From contig JFBG01000040.1 in NCBI GenBank assembly GCA_000583135.1, positions 1 to 55,265 of the forward strand: a DNA stretch of 55,265 nt, read 5' to 3'. A program made the translations under genes and the position numbers. The notes under the pieces are model-generated. The model was not told the DNA's origin and did no database searches. It was given only the letters and a program-made list of their open reading frames with translations. The DNA is from Thioalkalivibrio sp. HK1. Its GTDB lineage: Bacteria > Pseudomonadota > Gammaproteobacteria > HK1. Below are positions 38,121 through 46,540 of this stretch, one piece after another; the first letter of the stretch is position 1; each line of letters starts with the position of its first letter.

Positions 38121-38801
38121 TCAGATCTCTCCCGTCCAATCGATGAAATTGGTCAGCAACGCAAGCCCGGCGCGCTGACTCTTTTCCGGGTGGAACTGCA
38201 CCGCGAACAAACGCTCGGCGGCGACGGCGGCAGCGAATTCCCCGCCGTATTCGCAAACGCCTGCAACCAAGTCCGGATCCTTCGGGCGCACCCGATAACT
38301 ATGCGCGAAATAAAAGCGCTCATCGTCGGCGATCCCTCGCCATAAGGGATGAACAGCGGATGCGCCGGCGCCCGACCCGATCCTCGCTTGCCTCACCCGA
38401 TTCCAACCGATATGGGGGATTTTTCGCACCGGCGAACCGGATGCGTCGATCCCGGGATCAAGACGCACCGAATCGCCCTTCAAATAACCGAATCCCTCGG
38501 TATCGGGATCTTCCTCGCTGAACTCGAAAAGCACTTGCAGACCCATGCAGATCCCTAAAACGGGCTTGCGACCGAGGCATTCGCGAATCGGATCGATCAG
38601 CCGACGGGCATGGAGTTCGGCCATGCAATCGCGCATCGCTCCTTGTCCGGGAAGCACGATCCGATCCGCTTGCCCGATGGCCCGAGCCCGATCGCTGACC
38701 TCCACCCGAGCCCGACCTTGCGCTGCATGCTCGACCGCCCGCGCCACCGAGCGCAGGTTCCCCATCCCGTAATCGACCACCGTGATTCCCAAGGGCATCA
38801 A
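38121..38801 (-). CDS. hisH: Imidazole glycerol phosphate synthase, glutaminase subunit
   Basis: Class I glutamine amidotransferase that supplies ammonia to HisF. The N-terminus reads [20 protein letters not shown], the oxyanion region [11 protein letters not shown], the nucleophile Cys is in [15 protein letters not shown], and the His-Glu pair is in QFHPEKS. At 226 residues it is slightly longer than average. Its start overlaps hisB by four bases. The synthase partner hisF and hisA, which usually follow, are not here: the next thing downstream is the convergent purD. Confidence 0.95.
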   Translation of the reverse strand: MMPLGITVVDYGMGNLRSVARAVEHAAQGRARVEVSDRARAIGQADRIVLPGQGAMRDCMAELHARRLIDPIRECLGRKPVLGICMGLQVLFEFSEEDPDTEGFGYLKGDSVRLDPGIDASGSPVRKIPHIGWNRVRQARIGSGAGASAVHPLWRGIADDERFYFAHSYRVRPKDPDLVAGVCEYGGEFAAAVAAERLFAVQFHPEKSQRAGLALLTNFIDWTGEI

Positions 38802-39391
38802 AGCACGCCCTTGGTGGAAGGCACGATCCCGGCGACCCGATCGTCCAATGCCGTCGCCATGCGCAGGGCGCGACCGAACGCCTTGAAGATCGTCTCCGCC
38901 ACATGATGGGTATTGCCGGTCTGCAACGAATCGATATGCACGGTGGCTTGCGCGGCATTGGCGAAGGCTTGGAAGAACTCCCGGATCAAATCGACATCGA
39001 AATTCCCGATGCGAGCCCGAGGATAGGTCGCGCGGTAGAAAAGACCGGGGCGACCGGAAAAGTCGATCACCACCCGAGAGAGCGACTCGTCCAGCGGAAC
39101 ATAGGCATGGCCGTAGCGGAAAATACCGCGCTTGTCGCCGAGAGATTGCGCCATCGCCTGCCCGAATACGATGCCGATATCCTCGACGGTGTGGTGATCG
39201 TCGATCTGCAGATCTCCTTCGGCCTGAATATCGATATCGATCACCGCATGGCGGGCGATTTGATCGAGCATGTGCTCGAAAAAGGGGATGCCGGTGGCGA
39301 GAACGGCGCTGCCCTGACCATCCAGATCGAGGGTCAGCGCGATTTGCGTTTCGTTGGTATTGCGCTTGATCGAAGCGGTGCGTGAGGACAC
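38798..39391 (-). CDS. hisB: Imidazoleglycerol-phosphate dehydratase (monofunctional)
   Basis: Mn-dependent dehydratase of histidine synthesis. The metal-binding repeats are visible: [31 protein letters not shown], then [15 protein letters not shown] and [18 protein letters not shown]. At 197 residues it is the short monofunctional form, with no phosphatase domain, as in most bacteria outside the enterics. Its 3' end is coupled to hisH by a four-base overlap. Confidence 0.96.
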   Translation of the reverse strand: MSSRTASIKRNTNETQIALTLDLDGQGSAVLATGIPFFEHMLDQIARHAVIDIDIQAEGDLQIDDHHTVEDIGIVFGQAMAQSLGDKRGIFRYGHAYVPLDESLSRVVIDFSGRPGLFYRATYPRARIGNFDVDLIREFFQAFANAAQATVHIDSLQTGNTHHVAETIFKAFGRALRMATALDDRVAGIVPSTKGVL

Positions 39392-39721
39392 GAGAGGGTT
39401 TTCCCTAAGAGAGTTTCGACGATGGGGTTGGCGAACGATGCGAAGGCCGAGAAGCGGATCGGGGAGCGGAAGAACCTGAAAGGCCTTTGGCGCCGGCGAT
39501 ACCGCTTGGGAAGCCCGGTGAGGATATTCGGAGCATTTTCCCGCTTCGATAGTCCAAATAGATCATAAACGAGTATCGACATGAACACGAAAGCCTCGGG
39601 CGGGCATCGTACCCTTCGCCTGCGTTCTTTCCCGCCCTCTTCTTCGAGGGTTCGTCAGCAAGGCTCGTTTGACTGATCCTATTCGAGCCGATGTTCACAC
39701 CGACCGAGAGGAGTCTTATCG
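39392..39721. other. Intergenic region between divergent hisB and the DUF4177-like gene
   Basis: No gene seen. It should contain the promoters for hisB (minus) and the DUF4177-like gene (plus), but no convincing -35/-10 pair was found. A GAGAGGAG ribosome site at 39706-39713 belongs to the plus-strand gene. Confidence 0.5.
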
Positions 39722-39937
39722 ATGAAATACAAGGAATACAAGGTCATCGCCCTGTCGGAGGGCATGGTCGGCTCGGTGTTGCTCGGAGCATCGGCCCTGC
39801 CGCTTGAAAAAATCGAACGTACCCTCAACCAAGAAGCGCAAGATGGCTGGCAGATCGTCTTCCAATTGATCGAAAGTCGCCGAATCTTTCTCTTTTGGAG
39901 CATGGAAACGGTGATCCTTACCTTCGGACGCGCTTAG
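39722..39937 (+). CDS. DUF4177-like small protein
   Basis: A 71-residue protein with the pattern of DUF4177: MKYKEYKVIALSEG, then EKIERTLNQEAQDGWQIVFQL and a hydrophobic end RRIFLFWSMETVILTFGR. The 'E..LN..A..GW..V' core is the family mark. GAGAGGAG is eight bases before the ATG. DUF4177 proteins are of unknown function. It is followed at a distance by two small membrane proteins. Confidence 0.8.
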   Translation: MKYKEYKVIALSEGMVGSVLLGASALPLEKIERTLNQEAQDGWQIVFQLIESRRIFLFWSMETVILTFGRA

Positions 39938-40197
39938 CACTTGGAGATCCGCCAAGAACACCGATGCCTTCCCCTTTTTCGTGCCTTGATCAGTCCTTTT
40001 CAAAAGATTGCAACTCGTTCATCCATCTTCGCATCCAAGAGACGAATTTCGAGGGAATTTCACCGATGGAACGTAAGACGAAGCACGAGAGATGGCGATA
40101 TCATCCCGTCGAAATACGGTGATCGGACCGGGTTTTGCGCCGAACGAGCATCGGGGCGCTCGAAGGTGCAATCGTCGGCTATCCGTCTCGACCGATT
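39938..40197. other. Intergenic region after the DUF4177-like gene
   Basis: No gene I can support. Frames that are open on the plus strand (for example from 39941) have no ribosome site and read as low-complexity basic protein. The duplicated leader of the next gene begins at about 40198. Confidence 0.45.
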
Positions 40198-40260
40198 TCG
40201 TCGTCCCCTCGCAAGCGAAGCACAGCATCCGAGATAGATTGGGAGAACGATCATGAATGC
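40198..40260 (+). repeat. Duplicated leader, copy A (translation start of small membrane gene A)
   Basis: About 63 bases (TCGTCCC...ATGAATGC) that recur at 40606-40671. The last 34 bases are identical in both (40227-40260 and 40638-40671). They include the ribosome site GGGAGAAC and the start codon. Copy B has a small insertion near its left end. Confidence 0.85.
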
Positions 40261-40576
40261 ACAAACATCGGGCTCTCGTCCGATTTCCAAGGACGAGTCC
40301 GCCGACCTGCGGGTGGCCTTTGCCGACCTGCGCGCCGATATCATCGCGTCCAACGAGCGCACCCGGACCTCTTATGAGCGCAACCGAGCCGATGTCATCG
40401 CTTCGAACAAAGACAGCGATATCATGAGAGCGACATGGATCGCAGAAGCCCGAGCGAGTCGGTCGGTGTTCTTTTGGGGAGCGGGGATTGGGGTTGGCGT
40501 CGGCTCTATCTTGATCGGAGTGGTGGGGTTATGGCTCGGCTTTCCGGATGCCATCACCCGCTTCTTCGGGGGATAA
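40253..40576 (+). CDS. Small membrane protein A of a paralogous pair
   Basis: A 107-residue protein. It has a charged, helical N-terminal half with a repeated segment (ADLRADIIASNERT, then RADVIASNKDS), then DIMRATWIAEARASR, then a Gly-rich membrane helix (FFWGAGIGVGVGSILIGVVG). GGGAGAAC precedes the ATG. Its DxMR..IAExRxxR pre-membrane motif matches the next gene, as does its leader DNA, so the two arose by duplication and diverged in the rest. The helical part may form a coiled coil. Function unknown. Confidence 0.75.
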   Translation: MNAQTSGSRPISKDESADLRVAFADLRADIIASNERTRTSYERNRADVIASNKDSDIMRATWIAEARASRSVFFWGAGIGVGVGSILIGVVGLWLGFPDAITRFFGG

Positions 40577-40605
40577 TCTCCCAAGAAGAAGATCATCGTC
40601 TGTCC

Positions 40606-40671
40606 CGTCGTCCCATCGCAAGAAATCGAAGTACAACATCCGAGATAGATTGGGAGAACGATCATGAATGC
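40606..40671 (+). repeat. Duplicated leader, copy B (translation start of small membrane gene B)
   Basis: Second copy of the leader described at 40198-40260. It begins 30 bases after the stop of gene A. Because the identical block covers the ribosome site and first codons, both genes should be translated with equal efficiency. Confidence 0.85.
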
Positions 40672-40960
40672 CGATAATGCCGATGCCGCAACATCCGGTG
40701 CTCGTGCGGACCGCAAAGACGAAGCCACCGACTCGGGAGCGGGCTCTGACGACTTTCGCGACTACGGCCTGGGGGCAATGCCCCGAGAAGAGATTCTCTC
40801 TATATACAAAAACCATAACGATTTTATGAGGGTAGTGATCGCAGAGACTCGGAGGACTCGTTTGCGGATGACTTGGCTCCTTGGAATCCTGGTTTTCATC
40901 TTTATGTTCCTGATAGGGTTCGTCGAATTTTTGATAGGAACCATCATGAAATCAATGTGA
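40664..40960 (+). CDS. Small membrane protein B of a paralogous pair
   Basis: A 98-residue protein. The Ala/Asp-rich N-terminus is followed by EEILSIYKNHNDFMRVVIAE, the TRRTRLR basic stretch and a C-terminal membrane helix (LLGILVFIFMFLIGFVEFLI). D-x-MR..IAE.R..R is shared with gene A. The charge distribution suggests the N-terminus is cytoplasmic. No known family recognised. Confidence 0.75.
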   Translation: MNADNADAATSGARADRKDEATDSGAGSDDFRDYGLGAMPREEILSIYKNHNDFMRVVIAETRRTRLRMTWLLGILVFIFMFLIGFVEFLIGTIMKSM

Positions 40961-41541
40961 GATCGTGATTCTTGGGTCAATCGGGGACAGCCACGGGCAG
41001 AGCGTGTCATGAAAAAGAAAAAGCCAAGGAGAACCACCCTCGGCGCAACGGAGTTTTTCGAACGACCTTCGGATGAGAATGCCACTTGAACCCTCATCGA
41101 GCGATGTATCGGGGAAGACGGAAAAGCCCACCCGTCCGACATGCAAAAGCAAGCAAAGACCATGAGCTTTTGACCACCTGCAAAAGCGCGTTGTCGAGGC
41201 AATGATTGCCGGAAGATGCATTCGGTGAATCGTGCCGAAATCTCGAGGATCATCGAGGATCGAGCGAACGAGAGCGTCGGACCGAGTGCGGGAGAGGGGG
41301 TGGGATATGGGTATGGTATAAAGGGTGCGGGCAAAACCTCGGGATCGCCTATCCGAATTATGATCAAGAATGACCTGCGTATGCTATCAAGATAGGATAA
41401 TGACTTTGCAAACTTGGCCGATGCCGATGACTCGGCCTGACAATCCCTTTTTCGAATGATCCCCTTTTTCGAACGATCTGCGCACCCGACAAAAACAACC
41501 CTCTTCCGATTTCCATCGAAAACATCATCGAGAGCGTCGAC
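40961..41541. other. Intergenic region upstream of lutABC
   Basis: About 580 bases with no supported gene. Two A+T-richer words, TATAAA near 41320 and GATAAT near 41396-41401, could be promoter -10 elements for lutABC, but no good -35 was found. Open frames on the minus strand here have no ribosome sites and odd composition. Confidence 0.4.
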
Positions 41542-42351
41542 TTGATATCAAAATCCCCCACCCCCGACATCCCCGCTCGCGCTCCCAAGGTCGGGCTTTT
41601 CGCCACTTGCTTGGTCGATCTCTTTCGGCCGCAAGTCGGTTTCGCCGCCGTGCGCTTGCTCGAAAACGCCGGCTGCCGGGTGGAGGTTCCCATCGCCCAA
41701 ACCTGCTGCGGGCAGCCGGCTTGGAACAGCGGTGATTCGGCCACCGCCGGGGCGATCGCCAAGCGCACGATCGAAATCTTCGAGCCCTTCGACTTCGTGG
41801 TCGCCCCTTCCGGATCCTGCGCCGGGATGCTGCGCGAGCACTATCCAAGACTCTTCGAAGACAGCGCGATATGGCGCGATCGAGCCTTGAACCTGGCCAA
41901 GCGTAGCCACGAACTGCTAAGTTTCCTGACCGATATCCTCGAAGTCAAAGAAGTCCCGGTGCGACTCCAAGCCTGCGCCACCTATCATGATTCTTGCTCC
42001 GGCTTGCGGGAGCTCGGCGTCAAATCCCAGCCTCGGCGACTGCTCGAATCCGTCGAAGGGCTCAGCCTGCGGGAGATGCGAGATACCGATGCCTGCTGCG
42101 GCTTCGGGGGCACTTTCTGCGTCAAATATCCTGAAATTTCGACCCGACTCGTGGACGAAAAATGCCGCAACGCCGCCGCCACCGGCGCCGATCTGCTGCT
42201 CGGCGGCGACTTGGGTTGCCTTCTCAATATCGCCGGGCGACTCGCCCGCAATCGTCAACCGATGCGGGTGCTGCATACGGCGGAGGTGCTTGCGGGTATG
42301 GCCGGGGCCGGAATCGGCGAGCGCGCCGACAGCAAAGAGGAACAGCGATGA
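41542..42351 (+). CDS. lutA: Lactate utilization protein A (Fe-S oxidoreductase, CCG domains)
   Basis: Component of the LutABC L-lactate dehydrogenase complex. Two CCG-type cysteine motifs are visible: QTCCGQPAWNSGD and DACCGFGGTFCVKYPEIS, with HDSCSGLRELG between them. These coordinate Fe-S clusters as in heterodisulfide-reductase-like proteins. The start is TTG at 41542 with GAGAG nearby; the true start could be slightly different. Its stop overlaps the lutB ATG (ATGA). 269 residues, slightly longer than family members. Confidence 0.9.
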   Translation: MISKSPTPDIPARAPKVGLFATCLVDLFRPQVGFAAVRLLENAGCRVEVPIAQTCCGQPAWNSGDSATAGAIAKRTIEIFEPFDFVVAPSGSCAGMLREHYPRLFEDSAIWRDRALNLAKRSHELLSFLTDILEVKEVPVRLQACATYHDSCSGLRELGVKSQPRRLLESVEGLSLREMRDTDACCGFGGTFCVKYPEISTRLVDEKCRNAAATGADLLLGGDLGCLLNIAGRLARNRQPMRVLHTAEVLAGMAGAGIGERADSKEEQR

Positions 42352-43781
42352 AACCCGTGGCCGTCGACTTCCAAGCCCGCGCGCGAGAAAGCCTGCAAGA
42401 CAGCAACCTTGCGGTGGCATTGGGAAGAGCGCGCAAGGGATTCATCGACAGCCGCTCGAATGCCGTCGATGCCTTGGCGGGATACGACGAGCTGCGTCGC
42501 TGCGCCCAGGAAATCAAGGAGCACACCCTTTCGCATCTCGACCATTACCTCGAACGCTTCGAAGAAAGGGTGCGCGAACACGGCGGGCAAGTGCACTGGG
42601 CCGCCACCCCCGCCGAAGCCCAAGCCATCATCGTCGATATCTGCAAAAAAGCGAAGGCGAAACGCATCACCAAGGGCAAGTCCATGGTCGGCGAGGAAAT
42701 CGCCGTCAACCAGGCTTTGGAAGGGGCCGGGTTCGAGGTGATCGAAACCGATCTGGGCGAATACATCATCCAGCTCGCCGACGAGCCGCCGAGCCATATC
42801 ATCGCACCGGCAATCCACAAGACCCGCGATCAAGTCTCCGACCTTTTCCATCTTCACCACGCCCCCCACGGCTACGAGCGTCAAACCGAACCGGAAGCCC
42901 TCGTAGCCGAGGCCCGCTCCGTCTTGCGGGAAAAATTCACGAGCGCCGATGTCGGGATCACCGGCGCCAATTTTCTGGTGGCCGAAACCGGATCGAGCGT
43001 CATCGTTACCAACGAGGGCAACGGCGACCTCACCAACACCCTGCCCGATGTGCATATCGTCACCGCCGGTATCGAGAAGGTGATACCGAACTTGGAGGAT
43101 CTGAGCACCATCTTGCGGGTTCTCGCCCGCAATGCGACCGGACAGGAAGCTTCCGTCTACACCACCCTATCGAGCGGACCTAAGCGCGCCGAGGACCTCG
43201 ACGGGCCGCGCGAATACCACGTGGTCTTGCTGGATAACGGTCGCTCGCAGATGCTCGGCAACGAATTCCACGAAATGCTGCGCTGCATCCGCTGCGGGGC
43301 GTGCATGAACCACTGCCCTGTCTACCATGCGATCGGCGGTCAAGCCTACGGCTGGGTCTATGTGGGACCGATGGGTTCGGTGCTGACCCCGCTGCTGGTC
43401 GGGCTCGATCAAGCGCGCGACCTGCCCGAGGCCTGCACCCTCAACGGCCGCTGCAAGTCGGTGTGTCCGATGGGGATCCCCCTGCCGGATCTGATGCGCA
43501 ACCTGCGCCAACGCTCATTCCAAAAGCGCTTGCATCCGCCGCGCGTGCGCTTGGGCTTGCGGGCTTGGGGTTTCGTGGCGAGAAGACCGCGTCTTTACCG
43601 GCTTGCGAGCCGCTGGGGCGCCGCCCTCCTCGGCCGTTTGGGACAAAAACGCGGTCGTTTCCGCCGCCTGCCCTTCGCCTCCGGCTGGACCGGTAGCCGG
43701 GACTTCCCCGCTCCCCAAGGTCGCAGTTTCATCTCCGCTTGGGCCGCAGGCGATCGCGGGACGCAAGGCGAAACGAGATGA
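42348..43781 (+). CDS. lutB: Lactate utilization protein B (Fe-S protein)
   Basis: Ferredoxin-type subunit of LutABC. The DUF162/LUD domain has KGKSMVGEEIAVNQALE and ITGANFLVAETGSSVIVTNE. The cluster region has CIRCGACMNHCPVY and then CTLNGRCKSVCPMGIP. In the second motif Asn stands where a second Cys of a CxxCxxCxxxC set would be expected. The ATG at 42348 is coupled to lutA and gives 477 residues. The C-terminus is a basic, Arg-rich tail. Confidence 0.92.
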   Translation: MKPVAVDFQARARESLQDSNLAVALGRARKGFIDSRSNAVDALAGYDELRRCAQEIKEHTLSHLDHYLERFEERVREHGGQVHWAATPAEAQAIIVDICKKAKAKRITKGKSMVGEEIAVNQALEGAGFEVIETDLGEYIIQLADEPPSHIIAPAIHKTRDQVSDLFHLHHAPHGYERQTEPEALVAEARSVLREKFTSADVGITGANFLVAETGSSVIVTNEGNGDLTNTLPDVHIVTAGIEKVIPNLEDLSTILRVLARNATGQEASVYTTLSSGPKRAEDLDGPREYHVVLLDNGRSQMLGNEFHEMLRCIRCGACMNHCPVYHAIGGQAYGWVYVGPMGSVLTPLLVGLDQARDLPEACTLNGRCKSVCPMGIPLPDLMRNLRQRSFQKRLHPPRVRLGLRAWGFVARRPRLYRLASRWGAALLGRLGQKRGRFRRLPFASGWTGSRDFPAPQGRSFISAWAAGDRGTQGETR

Positions 43782-44443
43782 GCGAAAAGGGAATCGAGGG
43801 CAGCCGGGAATCCATCCTGGGCTCGGTGCGACGCTCCTTGCGCCGCACCGGCCCTTTGCCTTCGAGCGTCGTTTCCGCCCTCGATCGTCGCATCACGCAC
43901 CCGACTCCCAACCCGCGCCCGACCCTTGCCGAGGATCCGATCGATCTGTTCATGCGCAAAGCCGATATCGTGCATACCAAGGTCTCGAGAGCGCCGGATC
44001 GCGCCGGTGTTTCGGATATCGTGCTGCAACATATTGAGGAGCACGATCTCGAAAACACCATCGCGATCGCACCTGAGATTTCGGATTTGCCGTGGAGCAA
44101 CCGTTTATCCGTCGAGGCTCGGGCGGCAACCGCGCAGGATCGAATCAGTGTCACCGGCGCCTTTGCGGGGATCGCGGAAACCGGCAGCGTGATGCTCCTT
44201 TCGGGCGCGATCAGCCCGACCACCCTCAACTTCCTTCCCGACGATCACCTCGTGGTTCTTGCCGAATCGCGCATCGTCCCCCATCTCGAAGACGCTTGGG
44301 CGATGCTGCGCCGGGAGCGAGAATCGATGCCGCGCACCGTCAACTTGATCTGCGGGCCTTCGAAAACCGGGGATATCGAGATCACGATCTTGGAAGGCGC
44401 CCACGGCCCGAGGCGGCTACACGTCATCCTCGTTCGAGAATGA
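43778..44443 (+). CDS. lutC: Lactate utilization protein C (LUD domain)
   Basis: Third LutABC subunit, LUD fold. It contains ISVTGAFAGIAETGSVMLLS and TLNFLPDDHLVVLAESRIVP, and ends with ICGPSKTGDIEITILEGAHG and PRRLHVILVRE, all typical of LutC. The ATG at 43778 overlaps the lutB stop and gives 221 residues. The three lut genes form a tightly coupled unit. Confidence 0.93.
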   Translation: MSEKGIEGSRESILGSVRRSLRRTGPLPSSVVSALDRRITHPTPNPRPTLAEDPIDLFMRKADIVHTKVSRAPDRAGVSDIVLQHIEEHDLENTIAIAPEISDLPWSNRLSVEARAATAQDRISVTGAFAGIAETGSVMLLSGAISPTTLNFLPDDHLVVLAESRIVPHLEDAWAMLRRERESMPRTVNLICGPSKTGDIEITILEGAHGPRRLHVILVRE

Positions 44444-44446
44444 ACC

Positions 44447-45355
44447 TTGCCGGATATCGATCCCCGACGGTCCCCCAAGACCGGCCCCGCCCCGCCGAGG
44501 CGACTTGCGCCGCTCATTCATTGCCTGCTCGCACCTTGGTCGATCGCCTGCGCGGCTTTGATGGTGGCATCGATGGCGATATCGATCGCAAGTCCCGCTC
44601 ATGCCGACAGCCCGACGGTGGAGGGCTTCTTGGAGCAGTACCGACAAGGCTGTCTTCGGCATCGCAGCCGCCGCGGACACGACTATCTTCTGGGTCAAGC
44701 TTGGTGCACCTGTGCCGCCGCGCGCTTTCGCATGGAGGGCGAGCCCCAAGAACTCGAGACCTTGGCCCAACGCGCCGCCCGCGGCGAATCCCTTGACGAC
44801 ATCCCGCTCTTCGGGCGCGCCATACGCAATCGTGATCGCTGCGATAGCGTCGGGAGTTTCGACGATACCCCACCGGATCGGCTTTCGAGACCTCAACGCT
44901 TCGGCCGCTTCACCATCGCCCTGCCCCCGGGATTTTTGCTGCTAGAGCGCGATATCGATACGCATCGAGAGCGCTACGCCTTCCAACGCATCCACGCCGA
45001 CCGACAATCATCGGCGCTGCTCGAAATCACGATCCGGCGAGTCGATCCGCATGAAAAGACGAACGAGGAGGCGCGGGCGTCCAAGTTAGGGGAACTGCTC
45101 GATACCATCTCGAAAAGCCATCGCGGTTTTGCGATCGTCGAAAAGCCGGCGATCATCGAAGGGGCCATCACCTTTCATCGCGCCCTTTGGGAGGGAGCCA
45201 GCCAAGGCACGAACAGGCAAGGGGAGATTCGCATCGCCTACCGGGATCGAAGCGAGATCCTGATCCGGCTCGAAGATCACCGGCGATTCGCGAAAAGATC
45301 TTTGGCCGCGATGCGCCACGCCATCGAATCCTTTCGCCTTCTGGACGGGCGCTAA
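44447..45355 (+). CDS. Exported protein of unknown function
   Basis: Starts four bases after lutC with TTG (ATG 44561 is another option) and encodes 302 residues. A hydrophobic segment followed by ASPAHADS looks like a signal peptide cleaved near residue 53. The mature part has four Cys in the N-terminal third (GCLRHRSR, AWCTCAA, RDRCDS) that could form disulfides. A C-terminal beta-rich domain follows (RFTIALPPGFLLLERDIDTH). No family recognised. Close spacing suggests cotranscription with lutABC, but the function is not inferable. Confidence 0.7.
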   Translation: MPDIDPRRSPKTGPAPPRRLAPLIHCLLAPWSIACAALMVASMAISIASPAHADSPTVEGFLEQYRQGCLRHRSRRGHDYLLGQAWCTCAAARFRMEGEPQELETLAQRAARGESLDDIPLFGRAIRNRDRCDSVGSFDDTPPDRLSRPQRFGRFTIALPPGFLLLERDIDTHRERYAFQRIHADRQSSALLEITIRRVDPHEKTNEEARASKLGELLDTISKSHRGFAIVEKPAIIEGAITFHRALWEGASQGTNRQGEIRIAYRDRSEILIRLEDHRRFAKRSLAAMRHAIESFRLLDGR

Positions 45356-45422
45356 AGCCGCGATTTTCGATCCCGCCGTCCCGCTACCGGGGAAACCCGG
45401 GAAAGACCCACGCCATCGACCG

Positions 45423-45470
45423 CTTATAAGACCACTTGCTTATAAGACCACCTGCTTGTAAGACCACTTG
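45423..45470 (+). repeat. Three tandem 16-base repeats before the BKACE gene
   Basis: CTTATAAGACCACTTG, CTTATAAGACCACCTG and CTTGTAAGACCACTTG stand head to tail, with one or two differences. The last copy runs directly into GGGAGAACGACC and the ATG, so the array forms the 5' leader of the gene. The spacing of 16 is not a helical turn multiple. Confidence 0.9.
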
Positions 45471-45481
45471 GGAGAACGACC

Positions 45482-46420
45482 ATGGCCGCCAAACAGAAAA
45501 AAGTGATCATCACCTGCGCCACCACCGGCTCGATCCACACCCCGACGATGTCCGAGCACCTGCCGCTGACCCCTGGCGATATCGCCCGCCAATCGATCGA
45601 TGCCGCCGAAGCGGGGGCGGCGATCATCCATCTGCACGCCCGCAACCCCGAGGATGGCCGCCCCACACCGGACCCGCAAGTCTTCATGGAATTCCTGCCC
45701 CGCATCAAACAAGGCTGCGATGCGGTGGTCAATATCACCACCGGCGGCGGCCACGGCATGAGCCTCGAAGAGAGGATGGCAGGAGCGCTGCAAGCCCGCC
45801 CCGAGATGAGCTCGCTCAATATGGGCTCGATGAATTTCGGGCTTTATCCGATGCTGGACCGCTACCCGCACTTTCAATACGAGTGGGAGCGGACCCACCT
45901 CGAAAACAGCCGCGACTTCATCTTTCGCAACACTTTCAAAGATATCGAGCGCGTGCTCAAAGAGCTGGGCGAGACCCACGGAACCCGCTTCGAGTTCGAA
46001 TGCTACGACACCGGACATCTTTATAACCTCGCCCATTTCCTGGATCGCGGACTCGTCAAACCCCCGCTCTTCGTACAAACGATCTTCGGCATCCTCGGCG
46101 GCATCGGCGCCGACCAGGAAAACCTCCTCCATCAAAAGCGCATCGCCGACAAACTCTTCGGCGACGACTACCATTGGAGCGTTCTCGCCGCCGGCCGACA
46201 CCAGATCGGATTCGTCACCATGGGCGCGATTTTGGGAGGCAATGTCCGCGTCGGCTTGGAAGACAGCCTCTATGCCTACAAAGGAAAACTCGCGAAGTCC
46301 AATGCCGAACAAGTGAAGATCGTACGCTCGATCTTGGAAAACCTCTCCCTCGATATCGCCACCCCCAACGAGGCCCGAGAAATGCTCGCCCTCAAAGGCG
46401 GCGATGATGTGGGCTTTTGA
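45482..46420 (+). CDS. BKACE family beta-keto acid cleavage enzyme (DUF849)
   Basis: Zn-dependent enzyme family that condenses a beta-keto acid with acetyl-CoA to give acetoacetate and a CoA thioester; 3-keto-5-aminohexanoate cleavage is the founding member. The N-terminus VIITCATTGSIHTPTMSEHL, the metal motif IIHLHARNPEDGRPT (His-x-His) and VNITTGGGHGMSLEERM are typical, as is HWSVLAAGRHQIGF. 312 residues is normal. GGGAG lies seven bases before the ATG. No lysine-fermentation neighbours are present, so the substrate is unknown; carnitine- or other keto-acid-specific members exist. Confidence 0.9.
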   Translation: MAAKQKKVIITCATTGSIHTPTMSEHLPLTPGDIARQSIDAAEAGAAIIHLHARNPEDGRPTPDPQVFMEFLPRIKQGCDAVVNITTGGGHGMSLEERMAGALQARPEMSSLNMGSMNFGLYPMLDRYPHFQYEWERTHLENSRDFIFRNTFKDIERVLKELGETHGTRFEFECYDTGHLYNLAHFLDRGLVKPPLFVQTIFGILGGIGADQENLLHQKRIADKLFGDDYHWSVLAAGRHQIGFVTMGAILGGNVRVGLEDSLYAYKGKLAKSNAEQVKIVRSILENLSLDIATPNEAREMLALKGGDDVGF

Positions 46421-46482
46421 CCCAAAAAAACAGACGATGAGGGAACTACCTCACCTTCCTTCATAGTCTGCGAAACTTGGGT
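46420..46482. terminator. Extended imperfect inverted repeat after the BKACE gene
   Basis: The arms ACCCAA...CAGAC.ATGAGGGAA and TTCCTTCAT.GTCTG...TTGGGT pair over about 25 bases around a ~10-base loop, starting at the last base of the BKACE stop codon. There is no terminal T-run. It could end the BKACE transcript, or be a structured RNA or palindromic element at the edge of the A+T-rich nuclease gene. Confidence 0.45.
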
Positions 46483-46540
46483 GTAAACTAATCGGCGGCA
46501 CGGATGTATTCAACAAAAACCGACTATCCGGAGAATGAAA

